Assembly (NCBI GenBank): GCA_025998595.1
Contig: BNWE01000081.1
Coordinates: 1 to 6,034, forward strand
Direction of reading: 5' to 3'
Source: Alphaproteobacteria bacterium
Lineage (GTDB): Bacteria; Pseudomonadota; Alphaproteobacteria; UBA3830
Length of the DNA stretch: 6,034 bases
Positions 1 through 5,623 of the stretch are shown here, piece after piece. The notes under the pieces are model-generated. The model did no database searches. It worked only from the letters and a program-made list of their open reading frames with translations, and had not been told where the DNA came from. The position numbers were made by a program, and so were the translations under genes. Every line of letters begins with the position of its first letter. The stretch's first letter is position 1.

Positions 1-57
1 TACATAGAAAACCAAAGTGATGGGCCAAATGAATTCAAGGTATGGGACGAAAAGTAG
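1..57 (+). CDS. Possible 3' end of a plus-strand gene, partial
   Basis: Frame 1 is open from the window edge to a TAG at 55-57 and reads YIENQSDGPNEFKVWDEK, a composition that looks like an ordinary soluble protein tail. If real, the gene is convergent with the primase, whose stop is at 90-92, leaving 32 bp between them. There are only 18 codons and I do not recognise the family, so this may be chance. The opposite strand is also open here in the primase frame after its stop, so openness alone is weak evidence. Confidence 0.25.
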   Translation, partial: YIENQSDGPNEFKVWDEK

Positions 58-89
58 GATTTATCCGCATTCAGCGTATCTTCAGATTC

Positions 90-2156
90 TTAGCATACCT
101 CCTGCTTTAGCAGGTCGTAATTGATTTGTTCTTCCACGTATCCTGCTCGTTCACCGAAAAACGTATTGTCGAAGGTTTTGTGATTCACAATCCGTTGAAA
201 GCGAATTTGAGCATATGTTTCCAAGTAACTTTTGATTTGCGCAAGCCACTGTTTTTCTTCTTGATTTCCGTAACCGCCTTTGTCTTCGATCCAGTCATTG
301 AAACATCGCAAAGCCGCGTTCATTGCTTCGCCAACTGGCCATCCGGTAATTCCATAATTTGTTGCCAACTCGCCAGCGAATCCGAATGTAAAAAATATAT
401 CGAAAACTCTGTGGTCTTGTCCTTCTGCGCTAATTGGTAGATGATTTTCTTTGGCTTTTTCGAGTTCGATGTCGAATCGTCTTTTGATTGCATCCTCCTC
501 CATAAGTGATTCGATGAAAGTGAGCATTGGGGATCCGTAATATCGTCCAGTCGCAGTTTTTAGATGGTTGGTTAGTGCGTTGTAACTTGGAAAACCGTTG
601 AGTCTTTCGAGTAGTCCTTTACTATCTGGAGTTGGCCTTGCAGGAATTGTGAGCAAACGAATGCCCTGACCTGCGTGCATTTTTTTATTGGATTCCGCCA
701 TGTGCGTTGCCAGATCTTTTTCGCCGGAAGAAAGCAAACCAAGTCGCCAAATTTGTGTTTTTCGTGCGGCACCATGTATATTTGCTCTGGTTTTTCCCAT
801 TCCATTGGCCAACATATAAATTGCATCGCCAATTTTCTTGGAATCCATCAAAGCGATTTCGTCCAAAATTAGTAACATGTCATTGTGAGTGACGGCCACG
901 CCTTCGAGTCCGTTGTCAGTTGCTTTCCATGGCTTAATATATTTGTGGCTGCCGAAAACCGATGCAGCCACATACAACGTCGTGGTTTTTCCTTCGGAGC
1001 TTTTTCCGACGAAATTCAGACCGAAATTTTCTCTGTCGCACGACTTTAATAAAATGCTGGCGAAGGCGGAACTAATGGCGAGCACCAGTCTCGAATTGCC
1101 TTCACATGGTTTTGCAATGTGTTGTTTCCATTCCTCCGCGGTGCCGCTTGTTTCCACGAAAGACGGATCGGCATCAGATTGATGTATGACCAATTCTTTT
1201 GGCGGTTTTCCTATGAATCCGTTTTCGGTAATGAATCCGTTTTCATACCAACCGCTAACCTTTATGAATTTCGCAAAGACAGCCGGATCGCAATTGTTGA
1301 TGTACTCGTTTAGCATTAATTTCGCTCTGCCGTTGGTAGATATTTTCAGTCCGTTTTTTAGAAGAAATTCTCTCATTTTATCTCCGTCTTTGGACAACCA
1401 ACAGTTGAGAACGCGAAGGCGGCGCAGTTGCCCACGACGCGTTTTGAACTCAAGTAATTTTCCGGTATTTTCTCCGTCTGAATCTTCTGTTTGTGCGATA
1501 ACTTTTACGTAACCAGAAACAAAAACATATTTTTCGCTGCGTTCGTCATAATAAAACAATTTATCTTCAGTAAGGCGGAAGCCGTCAAGCTCGCAATCAC
1601 AAACTGCGTTTTCTTGCTGACTTTTTTCGAAAATTTCTCGAACTTTTTCTGCACCTTCGAGAACAAACAAGTCATTGAAATCTGTCGGTTTTTCGGACTC
1701 ATTTTTAAACTCCGGAATCGAAATATTTGCATTGATATTAATCGCAGCCTCTTTTGCTTTGTTTAGGCCTGGATTATGCCCACCAGAATTAAACTGATCG
1801 TTGTCGGCTGCAATTGTGATTTTCGCATCCGGATATTTTTTTCTTATGGTTTTTGCTACCTCCAATAAATTGTTGGAATCGAACGCGATTACAACGGGTT
1901 TTTCGATACACTCATGTATGCTCGCTCCGGTTGCATATCCCTCACAAATTATGACTTCGGAACTGATGTTACCAATCACATAAAAACAGCCTTTTTTACG
2001 AGCTCCTGCAAAGAATTTTTTGAAAAACTTTTGAGTGTCAATCTGCTGTATGGATTGCATAGAAACCAAATTAACCATGTTCATTAATAGGTTTTTGCCA
2101 CTTTTTGACAATGGAGTTTGAGATGCTGCAGGGCGCAAAAATTTAAATGTGAACAT
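90..2156 (-). CDS. Phage primase/helicase, Toprim + DUF927, C-terminal part of a split gene
   Basis: This is the larger part of a phage/plasmid replication protein that combines a Toprim primase-type domain with a DUF927 ATPase (helicase-like) domain. Seen: Toprim signature EGYATGAS at residues 72-79 and the acidic motif AADND at 116-120; Walker A GKSSEGKT at 384-391 followed by TT; Walker B LLILDE at 428-433. Family-like sequence begins only at MVNLVSMQSIQ (residue 27). The first 26 residues from the ATG at 2156 have no family resemblance and come from an inserted segment; no Shine-Dalgarno precedes this ATG. The N-terminal part of the same protein is the adjoining frame 2143-2568, overlapping by 14 nt. 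The protein stops at QEVC, which by my memory of the family is some tens of residues short of the usual C-terminus. Either a pseudogene half or, less likely, a separately translated subunit started by coupling. Confidence 0.85.
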   Translation of the reverse strand: MFTFKFLRPAASQTPLSKSGKNLLMNMVNLVSMQSIQQIDTQKFFKKFFAGARKKGCFYVIGNISSEVIICEGYATGASIHECIEKPVVIAFDSNNLLEVAKTIRKKYPDAKITIAADNDQFNSGGHNPGLNKAKEAAININANISIPEFKNESEKPTDFNDLFVLEGAEKVREIFEKSQQENAVCDCELDGFRLTEDKLFYYDERSEKYVFVSGYVKVIAQTEDSDGENTGKLLEFKTRRGQLRRLRVLNCWLSKDGDKMREFLLKNGLKISTNGRAKLMLNEYINNCDPAVFAKFIKVSGWYENGFITENGFIGKPPKELVIHQSDADPSFVETSGTAEEWKQHIAKPCEGNSRLVLAISSAFASILLKSCDRENFGLNFVGKSSEGKTTTLYVAASVFGSHKYIKPWKATDNGLEGVAVTHNDMLLILDEIALMDSKKIGDAIYMLANGMGKTRANIHGAARKTQIWRLGLLSSGEKDLATHMAESNKKMHAGQGIRLLTIPARPTPDSKGLLERLNGFPSYNALTNHLKTATGRYYGSPMLTFIESLMEEDAIKRRFDIELEKAKENHLPISAEGQDHRVFDIFFTFGFAGELATNYGITGWPVGEAMNAALRCFNDWIEDKGGYGNQEEKQWLAQIKSYLETYAQIRFQRIVNHKTFDNTFFGERAGYVEEQINYDLLKQEVC

Positions 2157-2161
2157 GGTTA
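2072..2161. repeat. Inverted-repeat-bounded insertion inside the primase gene
   Basis: On the coding strand TAACCATGTTCA (2161-2150) pairs perfectly with TGAACATGGTTA (2083-2072), a 12-bp inverted repeat enclosing 66 nt. The family-like protein reads up to ...FDEND on one side and resumes at NMVNLVS on the other. The extra DNA is about 82 nt if the ancestral codons were gat-aac-atg. Since 82 is not a multiple of 3, and an in-frame TAA lies at 2143-2145, the gene is split. The right arm seems native coding sequence and the left arm an inverted copy, so it could be a small palindromic element or a template-switch product. Confidence 0.6.
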
Positions 2162-2568
2162 TTATCGTTTTCGTCGAAAATCGGAATTAAAAGTTTTTCG
2201 TTTTGCATTTTCAATCCATACGATTTTACTTTTTTGGTTTGCAAATATGGATGAGTTTCACATGGGGTGGCTTCGTTCCAAATTTGTTGCACGGCAACGG
2301 CTGCTTTTGCTTGCTCAAACTTTTTTTCTTCGCTCATTTTTTTCTGGATCGTGCGAATTTCGTTTTTGCATTTTTCACGATCGTAATTTTCTTCGAATGC
2401 TTCCCAATGTTCACCACTAGAAAAATCACCAAACGAATATCCGCCAATGAATTGTATCGCCCAATATCTAAACTTTTTTCCCCACCGCATGAATTTGTCT
2501 GAGGTCACCTCTTCTTTTGGAGATGGAATTCCATGAGATTGTAGAGCTGAATATAAAACTGAATTCAT
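2143..2568 (-). CDS. Phage primase/helicase, N-terminal part of a split gene
   Basis: A 141-residue frame corresponding to the N-terminal region that precedes Toprim in Toprim/DUF927 phage primases. Family-like features: a Trp/Gly/Phe-rich segment with GGYSFGDFSSGEHW (about 42-55), a charged, probably helical stretch (about 60-97), then QQIWNEATPCETHPYLQ (about 94-110) and the GLKMQNEKLLIPIFDEN strand region (118-134). The last seven residues (DNNHVHI) belong to the inserted segment and end at TAA. Start ATG at 2568 has AAGGAG about 7 nt upstream and overlaps the antirepressor stop as ATGA, so translation is coupled. With the frame 90-2156 it would make a protein of roughly 800 residues if the insertion were removed. 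Alone it lacks the Toprim and ATPase domains and is unlikely to be active. Confidence 0.75.
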   Translation of the reverse strand: MNSVLYSALQSHGIPSPKEEVTSDKFMRWGKKFRYWAIQFIGGYSFGDFSSGEHWEAFEENYDREKCKNEIRTIQKKMSEEKKFEQAKAAVAVQQIWNEATPCETHPYLQTKKVKSYGLKMQNEKLLIPIFDENDNNHVHI

Positions 2569-2963
2569 AGTGCGTCTCCTTTTTTGCTGAGGAAATAATT
2601 GATGAAATAGCGCTGCCCTTTTCCGGTGACTCTAGACGTTTTGGAAAGTATGATTTCTCCAGAAATGCGTTCGATTACATTTTCTGTTAGCGTGAACAAT
2701 CCAAGTTCCATCGCTTTTTGCGTTGGAGAATTGAAATCAGCTCCATCTTTTTTGATCAAAAAGCCGTTCCTACGAAGCAGTTCGAATAGACGTTTTTCGC
2801 CTATTTCAATGCCGTTGCCCTTGAGAATTTTTGCAAGATCTCGGATCAAAATGGTATCTTTCGTCGCTGAGACCGCATCGGCAAATACAACTTTTGGTTT
2901 ATCATCGTCGATTTTGTTTTGCAGCTGTTCTTTTTCCTCGCGCTCTTTTTTAATTGCGTTAAG

Positions 2964-3129
2964 CGCTAACTCCGCTCAAAATTAGGTCGTCTGTGCTACT
3001 TATTCCTGAAACTTCAACCTTTTTTGTTTGAGGATAGACTACCTAATTAGGGAGTCTATGCTTTTGCAGAAAATGCTAAAAAATGAACAAAAAACACAAT
3101 AGGCTACATAATTTTGAGCGGAGTTAGCG
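2964..3129. mobile_element. MITE, 166 bp, with 29-bp terminal inverted repeats and 6-bp target duplication
   Basis: Left end 2964-2992 and right end 3129-3101 (read on the minus strand) are inverted copies matching at 26 of 29 positions, the outer 21 perfectly; both begin CGCTAACTCCGCTCAAAATT. GTTAAG flanks the element on both sides (2958-2963 and 3130-3135; the next base C also matches, so 7 bp is possible). No coding frame of note lies inside, so it must have been moved by a transposase from elsewhere. It interrupts the antirepressor and supplies stop codons in both halves. The insertion element at 5867-6034 has a closely related end. The IS family is not recognised. Confidence 0.9.
3034..3059. 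repeat. Internal 26-bp palindrome of the MITE
   Basis: ATAGACT-A-CCTAATTAGG-G-AGTCTAT is self-complementary apart from one A/G pair. Each half (AGACTACCTAATT and, on the other strand, AGACTCCCTAATT) resembles the inner part of the left terminal repeat read inward-to-outward (AGACGACCTAATT), so the centre looks like two further copies of a subterminal motif in inverted orientation. It could be an additional transposase binding site or the scar of an older, nested copy. Confidence 0.7.
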
Positions 3130-3528
3130 GTTAAGCATATCGATCAATACATCGGGATCGTTCAAAAGCTCCTCGGCTTTTTCGCGTGTAATATATGCGC
3201 CATTTTTGCGGATTTGTGGCAGCACTTCGTGAGTGATCCAATGCTGAAACTTTTTGGCTTCTGGTTTATCGAAACGCAATATTACTTTGTAAAGTCCGTA
3301 CTCATTAATTATTGTGAGTTTTTGCCTGCCGCCAAGGGTGTCGATTAAAATGACACCCTTTTCATCTTCCTCGAGGCGTGCGGCTATGTCTCGACTGTTG
3401 CTAATTCACAGTACTTCGCATACATCTTTTAGCACCCACCATAATTCTCCGTCTTTCCAGCTGGTTCTTACATTTTTTCCACAGTAAGAAAATATCTGTG
3501 GTTCGTTCATATTAGTCATTTGCGTATA

Positions 3529-3534
3529 CTCCTT
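3529..3534 (-). promoter_or_regulatory. Ribosome binding site deciding the antirepressor start
   Basis: AAGGAG lies 9 nt before the ATG at 3519-3517. It supports MTNMNEPQIF as the N-terminus, which is also where similarity to BRO-N proteins begins. The upstream alternative ATG at 3588 has its own GGAGG, so it cannot be excluded. Confidence 0.6.
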
Positions 3535-3574
3535 TTTGTTTTGTTTTTGATCGTTCGTTTTTTCCAAATTATCG

Positions 3575-3754
3575 TTAATTACTTCCATCTTCTGCCTCCG
3601 AATCTTTTTCATCTAACTCAGCTAGAAAACCACACATTTCAAGAAAATCTCCGATTGTGAGATCGCCTATATGTTTATCGTTCTGATGCTTCATACTCAC
3701 GAAATTGAATAAAGCAAGGGTTTTGCGCTTTAAAAGCGCAGTATCAATTGTCAT
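3575..3754 (-). CDS. Small acidic protein of unknown function, phage operon, 59 aa
   Basis: A 59-codon gene beginning MTIDTALLKRKTLALFNF and ending DSEAEDGSN. Start ATG at 3754 is preceded by AAAGGA at 7 nt; the previous gene stops at 3771, 16 nt before it, and the possible upstream start of the antirepressor (3588) overlaps its end. The N-terminal half is basic and the C-terminal third strongly acidic; there is no signal peptide or membrane segment. I do not recognise the family. Support is spacing, ribosome binding site and position between two cassette genes. Confidence 0.7.
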   Translation of the reverse strand: MTIDTALLKRKTLALFNFVSMKHQNDKHIGDLTIGDFLEMCGFLAELDEKDSEAEDGSN

Positions 3755-3770
3755 TTTTTTGTCCTTTCAG

Positions 3771-3959
3771 TTAGTCGTTTTTACATTTTATTTTTTCCAA
3801 AACCTTTTTTCTTGTGGCATCTGCATCGACTCCTGCACGATCACAAACGACTGAGAAGTATGGAGTATTAAACCAGTTTTTAGCTCTTTTTCTGGTTATT
3901 CTGTGAAGCTTCTTATCCATTGCGTCTTTAATTGCGAGTTCTAAAACACATTGCCACAT
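3771..3959 (-). CDS. Small conserved phage protein with MW-x-AIKDA start, 62 aa
   Basis: The protein runs MWQCVLELAIKDAMDKK..., then a basic stretch RITRKRAKNWF, then SVVCDRAGVDADATRKKVLE. This pattern (N-terminal Trp, AIKDA, Arg-rich patch, VC-x-x-AG-x-D) resembles short proteins I recall from alphaproteobacterial prophages, where they lie in replication/early cassettes; no function is known to me. The ATG at 3959 has GGAG 8 nt upstream and matches the usual N-terminus. A TTG at 3980, also with a GGAG, would add seven residues and is less convincing. The helical, basic make-up could suit nucleic acid binding, but that is only inference. It lies 22 bp after the preceding gene. Confidence 0.75.
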   Translation of the reverse strand: MWQCVLELAIKDAMDKKLHRITRKRAKNWFNTPYFSVVCDRAGVDADATRKKVLEKIKCKND

Positions 3960-3981
3960 TCTTATTTCTCCATCACACAAT

Positions 3982-4479
3982 TCACATGCTCCAAGGTATG
4001 CCGTCGGAATTGTTCATATGCTCTTTGTAGGCAGAATTATCCGGAGTAATTATCGACACGACTCTGTTTTTGTCTTTATATACACCGCCTTTGTCGATTT
4101 CGATTCCGATTTTGATTACAACCTCAAGTCTGTTTAGCTCATTAAACGATTTGATCTTTCTTGCCGCCATCGCAGTTTCGGAAACGTCCTTCGGATTAAT
4201 GTTTTTTGCCGATTCAAGAATCGCGCGAATTCTGGACCTTCCGATGTTGACCCAAGCGTCGCTGCCCTCGACTCCGATTTTGTCGAAAATTTTATGCTTC
4301 GCATATCGACCTTCGATAATCGCATATTCACAATCCAAATATGCGGAATCGCTGTTTTTACTTCTGGTTAAAAACGGATCCACATCATTTCCTGGTTTTA
4401 TGACCAACATTGCTTTTGCAATTGTTCCTTCTGGAATTAATGCAAATTCCGTTTGTGCTTCTGCTGTATTAAAGTCCAT
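3982..4479 (-). CDS. Phage early protein, DUF669-like, putative single-strand DNA-binding protein
   Basis: A 165-residue protein starting MDFNTAEAQTEFALIPEGT, with IKPG, LTRSKNSDSAYLDCEYAIIEG, then YAKHKIFDKI, a central segment RSRIRAILESAKNI, and a C-terminal strand region KIGIEIDKGGVYKDKNRVVSI followed by a short tail ending PWSM. This layout matches alphaproteobacterial phage proteins placed beside primase and recombination genes; the DUF669 label and ssDNA-binding role are assigned from remembered resemblance and from context, not demonstrated here. ATG at 4479 has GGAG 8 nt upstream, inside the last codons of the preceding gene, whose stop is at 4482 (2-bp gap), so translation is coupled. 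Stop TGA. The frame is intact. Confidence 0.75.
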   Translation of the reverse strand: MDFNTAEAQTEFALIPEGTIAKAMLVIKPGNDVDPFLTRSKNSDSAYLDCEYAIIEGRYAKHKIFDKIGVEGSDAWVNIGRSRIRAILESAKNINPKDVSETAMAARKIKSFNELNRLEVVIKIGIEIDKGGVYKDKNRVVSIITPDNSAYKEHMNNSDGIPWSM

Positions 4480-4481
4480 TG

Positions 4482-4937
4482 TTATTCTCCAATTATAATT
4501 TGAAAGCGAGCTTTGCCAGGTGTAATTGTTCGCGCTTCCCCAAACAACTCCTGATACTCATGCGGAAGTGCCGAGTATTTTTGTTCTTCTATTGAATAAG
4601 CAATTTTTATAAATGCTTTTCTTTTTTCTTCTGGAATATGTTTCATTAGCTCCTCCATTTTTTCATTATTCCAAATAACTTTTTTCGGAACGTCCACAAC
4701 AATTTGAAAAGCTCCATCGAAAAACTTCACTGTGCCAGTATATTTGTTTTCTTTTTGCAAACTGTTTTTTATAGATTCTGCAAAACGTAAATTCAAACCA
4801 TCGTCAAGTTTTTCTTTTAACTCTTTTGCGTGACTTGTTAATTTTGTAACCTGGTCGTGTAGATCCATAAGATCGTATACGTCCAGCGCGCTAATTTCTT
4901 TTGCGCTTAAAGTTTCGAGCGTTGCCAAATTTTTCAT
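4482..4937 (-). CDS. Conserved phage protein, probably translated from an internal start, 151 aa
   Basis: From ATG 4937 the protein reads MKNLATLETLSAKEISALDV, a helical, charged N-terminal half (DLMDLHDQVTKLTSHAKELKEKL, likely coiled coil, and LNLRFAESI), then TGTVKFFDGAFQIVVDVPKKVIW and a C-terminal TITPGKARFQIIIGE. This order (LSA...LD..DL, short linker, TGTV-F-DG...V-D-PKKV-W, YS-EE-KY, PGK) resembles proteins I recall between sigma-like and DUF669-like genes of alphaproteobacterial prophages, normally as an independent gene of about this size. Function is unknown. The internal ATG has TGGAG 5-6 nt upstream. Stop TAA at 4484-4482 overlaps the ribosome binding site of the next gene. Whether this is made as a separate protein, a fusion, or both cannot be decided from sequence. 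Confidence 0.65.
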   Translation of the reverse strand: MKNLATLETLSAKEISALDVYDLMDLHDQVTKLTSHAKELKEKLDDGLNLRFAESIKNSLQKENKYTGTVKFFDGAFQIVVDVPKKVIWNNEKMEELMKHIPEEKRKAFIKIAYSIEEQKYSALPHEYQELFGEARTITPGKARFQIIIGE

Positions 4938-5465
4938 ATTTACTCCACTATAAAATAATGCCAAAAATTGATCCTCAGAATTGTTACGTTGGTTCACAAA
5001 AAGAGAAATGCGTTTCAAATCTCGATATAAAGCGCCACGCGATTTTCCGGTAATTTTTGATGTCTCCGTGATGGAGTGATTCATCAGCAACTTGCAGAGC
5101 GTTTTATATTGACTCGGCAAATAATCCATCAAGCAATTAAGCTCGGCGCAATGATCCTTCATCACATTTTCATCAAAATTATCGTTTTCGGCGTATTCTT
5201 TGAAACCAACAAATGGCCCACGTTTTGCACATGAAAAAGATCGCAATAAATTTGCTGCACATCGTGCCAACACTTTTCTGATGTAATGCTCAAATTCACC
5301 AAGCTTTTCATCAAAATTATGCAGACACTTTATGGCTTCGCACATCAACTCCTGCTCTATGTCTTCGATTTCCATGGAGCGAAGCATGTTTGTGCGCTTT
5401 AGATTTCTTGCGAAAATCCGCACATTCAAAACTACTCTTTCGTCTATGCCGTCGTATCGATTCAT
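4482..5465 (-). CDS. Sigma-70-like phage protein read in frame into a second phage protein, 327 aa
   Basis: Residues about 20-76 (RNLKRTNMLRSMEIEDIEQEL ... YIRKVLARCAANLLRSF) resemble sigma-70 region 2, and 115-157 (LPSQYKTLCKLLMNHSITETS ... GALYRDLKRI) resemble a region 4 helix-turn-helix; there is no other recognisable sigma domain. In related phage cassettes, as I remember them, the sigma-like protein ends shortly after this helix-turn-helix. Here no stop occurs and the frame continues through residues 165-176 into MKNLATLETL, an apparently separate protein with its own ribosome binding site. The start MNRYDGIDER at 5465 has AGGA 9 nt upstream; the frame extends back to 5597, but those 44 residues include a hydrophobic stretch unlike any sigma protein and are probably leader. 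Heads the operon and may direct RNA polymerase or act as a regulator. Confidence 0.65.
   Translation of the reverse strand: MNRYDGIDERVVLNVRIFARNLKRTNMLRSMEIEDIEQELMCEAIKCLHNFDEKLGEFEHYIRKVLARCAANLLRSFSCAKRGPFVGFKEYAENDNFDENVMKDHCAELNCLMDYLPSQYKTLCKLLMNHSITETSKITGKSRGALYRDLKRISLFVNQRNNSEDQFLALFYSGVNMKNLATLETLSAKEISALDVYDLMDLHDQVTKLTSHAKELKEKLDDGLNLRFAESIKNSLQKENKYTGTVKFFDGAFQIVVDVPKKVIWNNEKMEELMKHIPEEKRKAFIKIAYSIEEQKYSALPHEYQELFGEARTITPGKARFQIIIGE
4943..4947 (-). promoter_or_regulatory. Internal ribosome binding site between the two fused modules
   Basis: TGGAG stands 5 nt before the in-frame ATG at 4937-4935. Its position just where similarity changes from the sigma-like protein to the second protein argues that the second module was, and probably still is, started independently. 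Confidence 0.55.
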
Positions 5466-5623
5466 TCGATCCAATCCTAAAACCGATACCAGTATGGAAC
5501 AGATGAAAGAGAAAGTAGGTAGTGCAACGAAAAATGTCGTCATATGAGCGTAACTGGGAAGGCCTGGAAATGAGCATGCGATTATCTCCAAAATCATAGG
5601 AAAAAAAATGTCGTCATATCACC
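5466..5623 (-). promoter_or_regulatory. Operon leader with a 16-bp direct repeat, possible operator region
   Basis: This 158-bp gap between the winged-helix remnant and the sigma-like gene is where the operon promoter and operators should be. It holds two identical copies of ATATGACGACATTTTT (minus strand; 5619-5604 and 5545-5530), 74 bp apart. Each includes the imperfect dyad ATG-a-CG-a-CAT. I could not pick a convincing -35/-10 pair. GAGGTG 4 nt before ATG at the first copy would start only a seven-codon peptide (MTTFFFL). Confidence 0.45.
5530..5619. repeat. 16-bp direct repeat pair in the operon leader
   Basis: AAAAATGTCGTCATAT occurs at 5530-5545 and again at 5604-5619 (plus strand). 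The offset of 74 bp is close to seven helical turns, so two bound proteins would face the same side. Alternatively the pair marks the borders of a 58-bp duplication or insertion. Confidence 0.7.

Larger units (their letters stand above)
2565..3519 (-). pseudogene. Phage antirepressor, BRO-N + KilAC (ANT) domains, interrupted by a stop and a MITE
   Basis: Antirepressors of this type counteract a phage repressor or act as DNA-binding regulators. Reconstructed protein: 260 codons. BRO-N domain: residues 5 to about 110, from NEPQIFSYCGKNVRT through LGGRQKLTIINEYGLYKVIL to EVLPQIRKNGAYI; a charged linker (AIKKEREEKEQLQNKI); then KilAC, from VVFADAVSATKDTILIRDLA to KVTGKGQ-type RVTGKGQRYFIN. Two lesions: codon 38 is TGA (3408-3406) exactly where the family has a glycine (CEVL-x-ISNSRD), and a 166-bp MITE plus 6-bp target duplication splits codons after LIDMLN. 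Removing 172 bp leaves 783 bp, exactly 261 codons with the stop. The ATG at 3519 has AAGGAG about 9 nt upstream; an in-frame ATG at 3588 with GGAGG 6 nt upstream would add 23 residues with no family resemblance. The end overlaps the primase start by ATGA. The KilAC part alone stays open and could start at TTG 2849. Confidence 0.9.

Noticed and set aside
101..114. CCTGC-TTTA-GCAGG hairpin as an intrinsic terminator for the operon
   Set aside because: It lies before the primase stop codon and is followed by no T run on either strand.
2626..2985. Plus-strand frame of 119 codons
   Set aside because: It is antisense to the KilAC coding sequence, which has clear family motifs; its serine-rich composition is typical of a shadow frame.
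2958..3135. CRISPR-like or tandem repeat array
   Set aside because: The repeats are inverted terminal ends of a single element and there are no regularly spaced direct repeats anywhere in the window.
3406..3408. Alternative genetic code with TGA read as glycine (as in SR1/Gracilibacteria)
   Set aside because: Glycines throughout the window are GGN, long frames lack internal TGA, and TGA is the proper stop of the antirepressor, the DUF669-like gene and the winged-helix remnant. One TGA is better explained by mutation.
5332..5547. Plus-strand frame ending MEQMKEKVGSATKNVVI, faintly like CsbD-type proteins
   Set aside because: Most of it lies antisense to the sigma-like coding region, it has no ribosome binding site, and the resemblance covers only some 15 residues.
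5466..5597. N-terminal extension of the sigma-like frame with a hydrophobic segment (FFVALPTFSFICSILVSVL)
   Set aside because: A membrane helix before a sigma-like protein would be unusual, no good ribosome binding site precedes the upstream ATG codons except by chance spacing, and part of it lies in the repeated leader sequence. Treated as leader.
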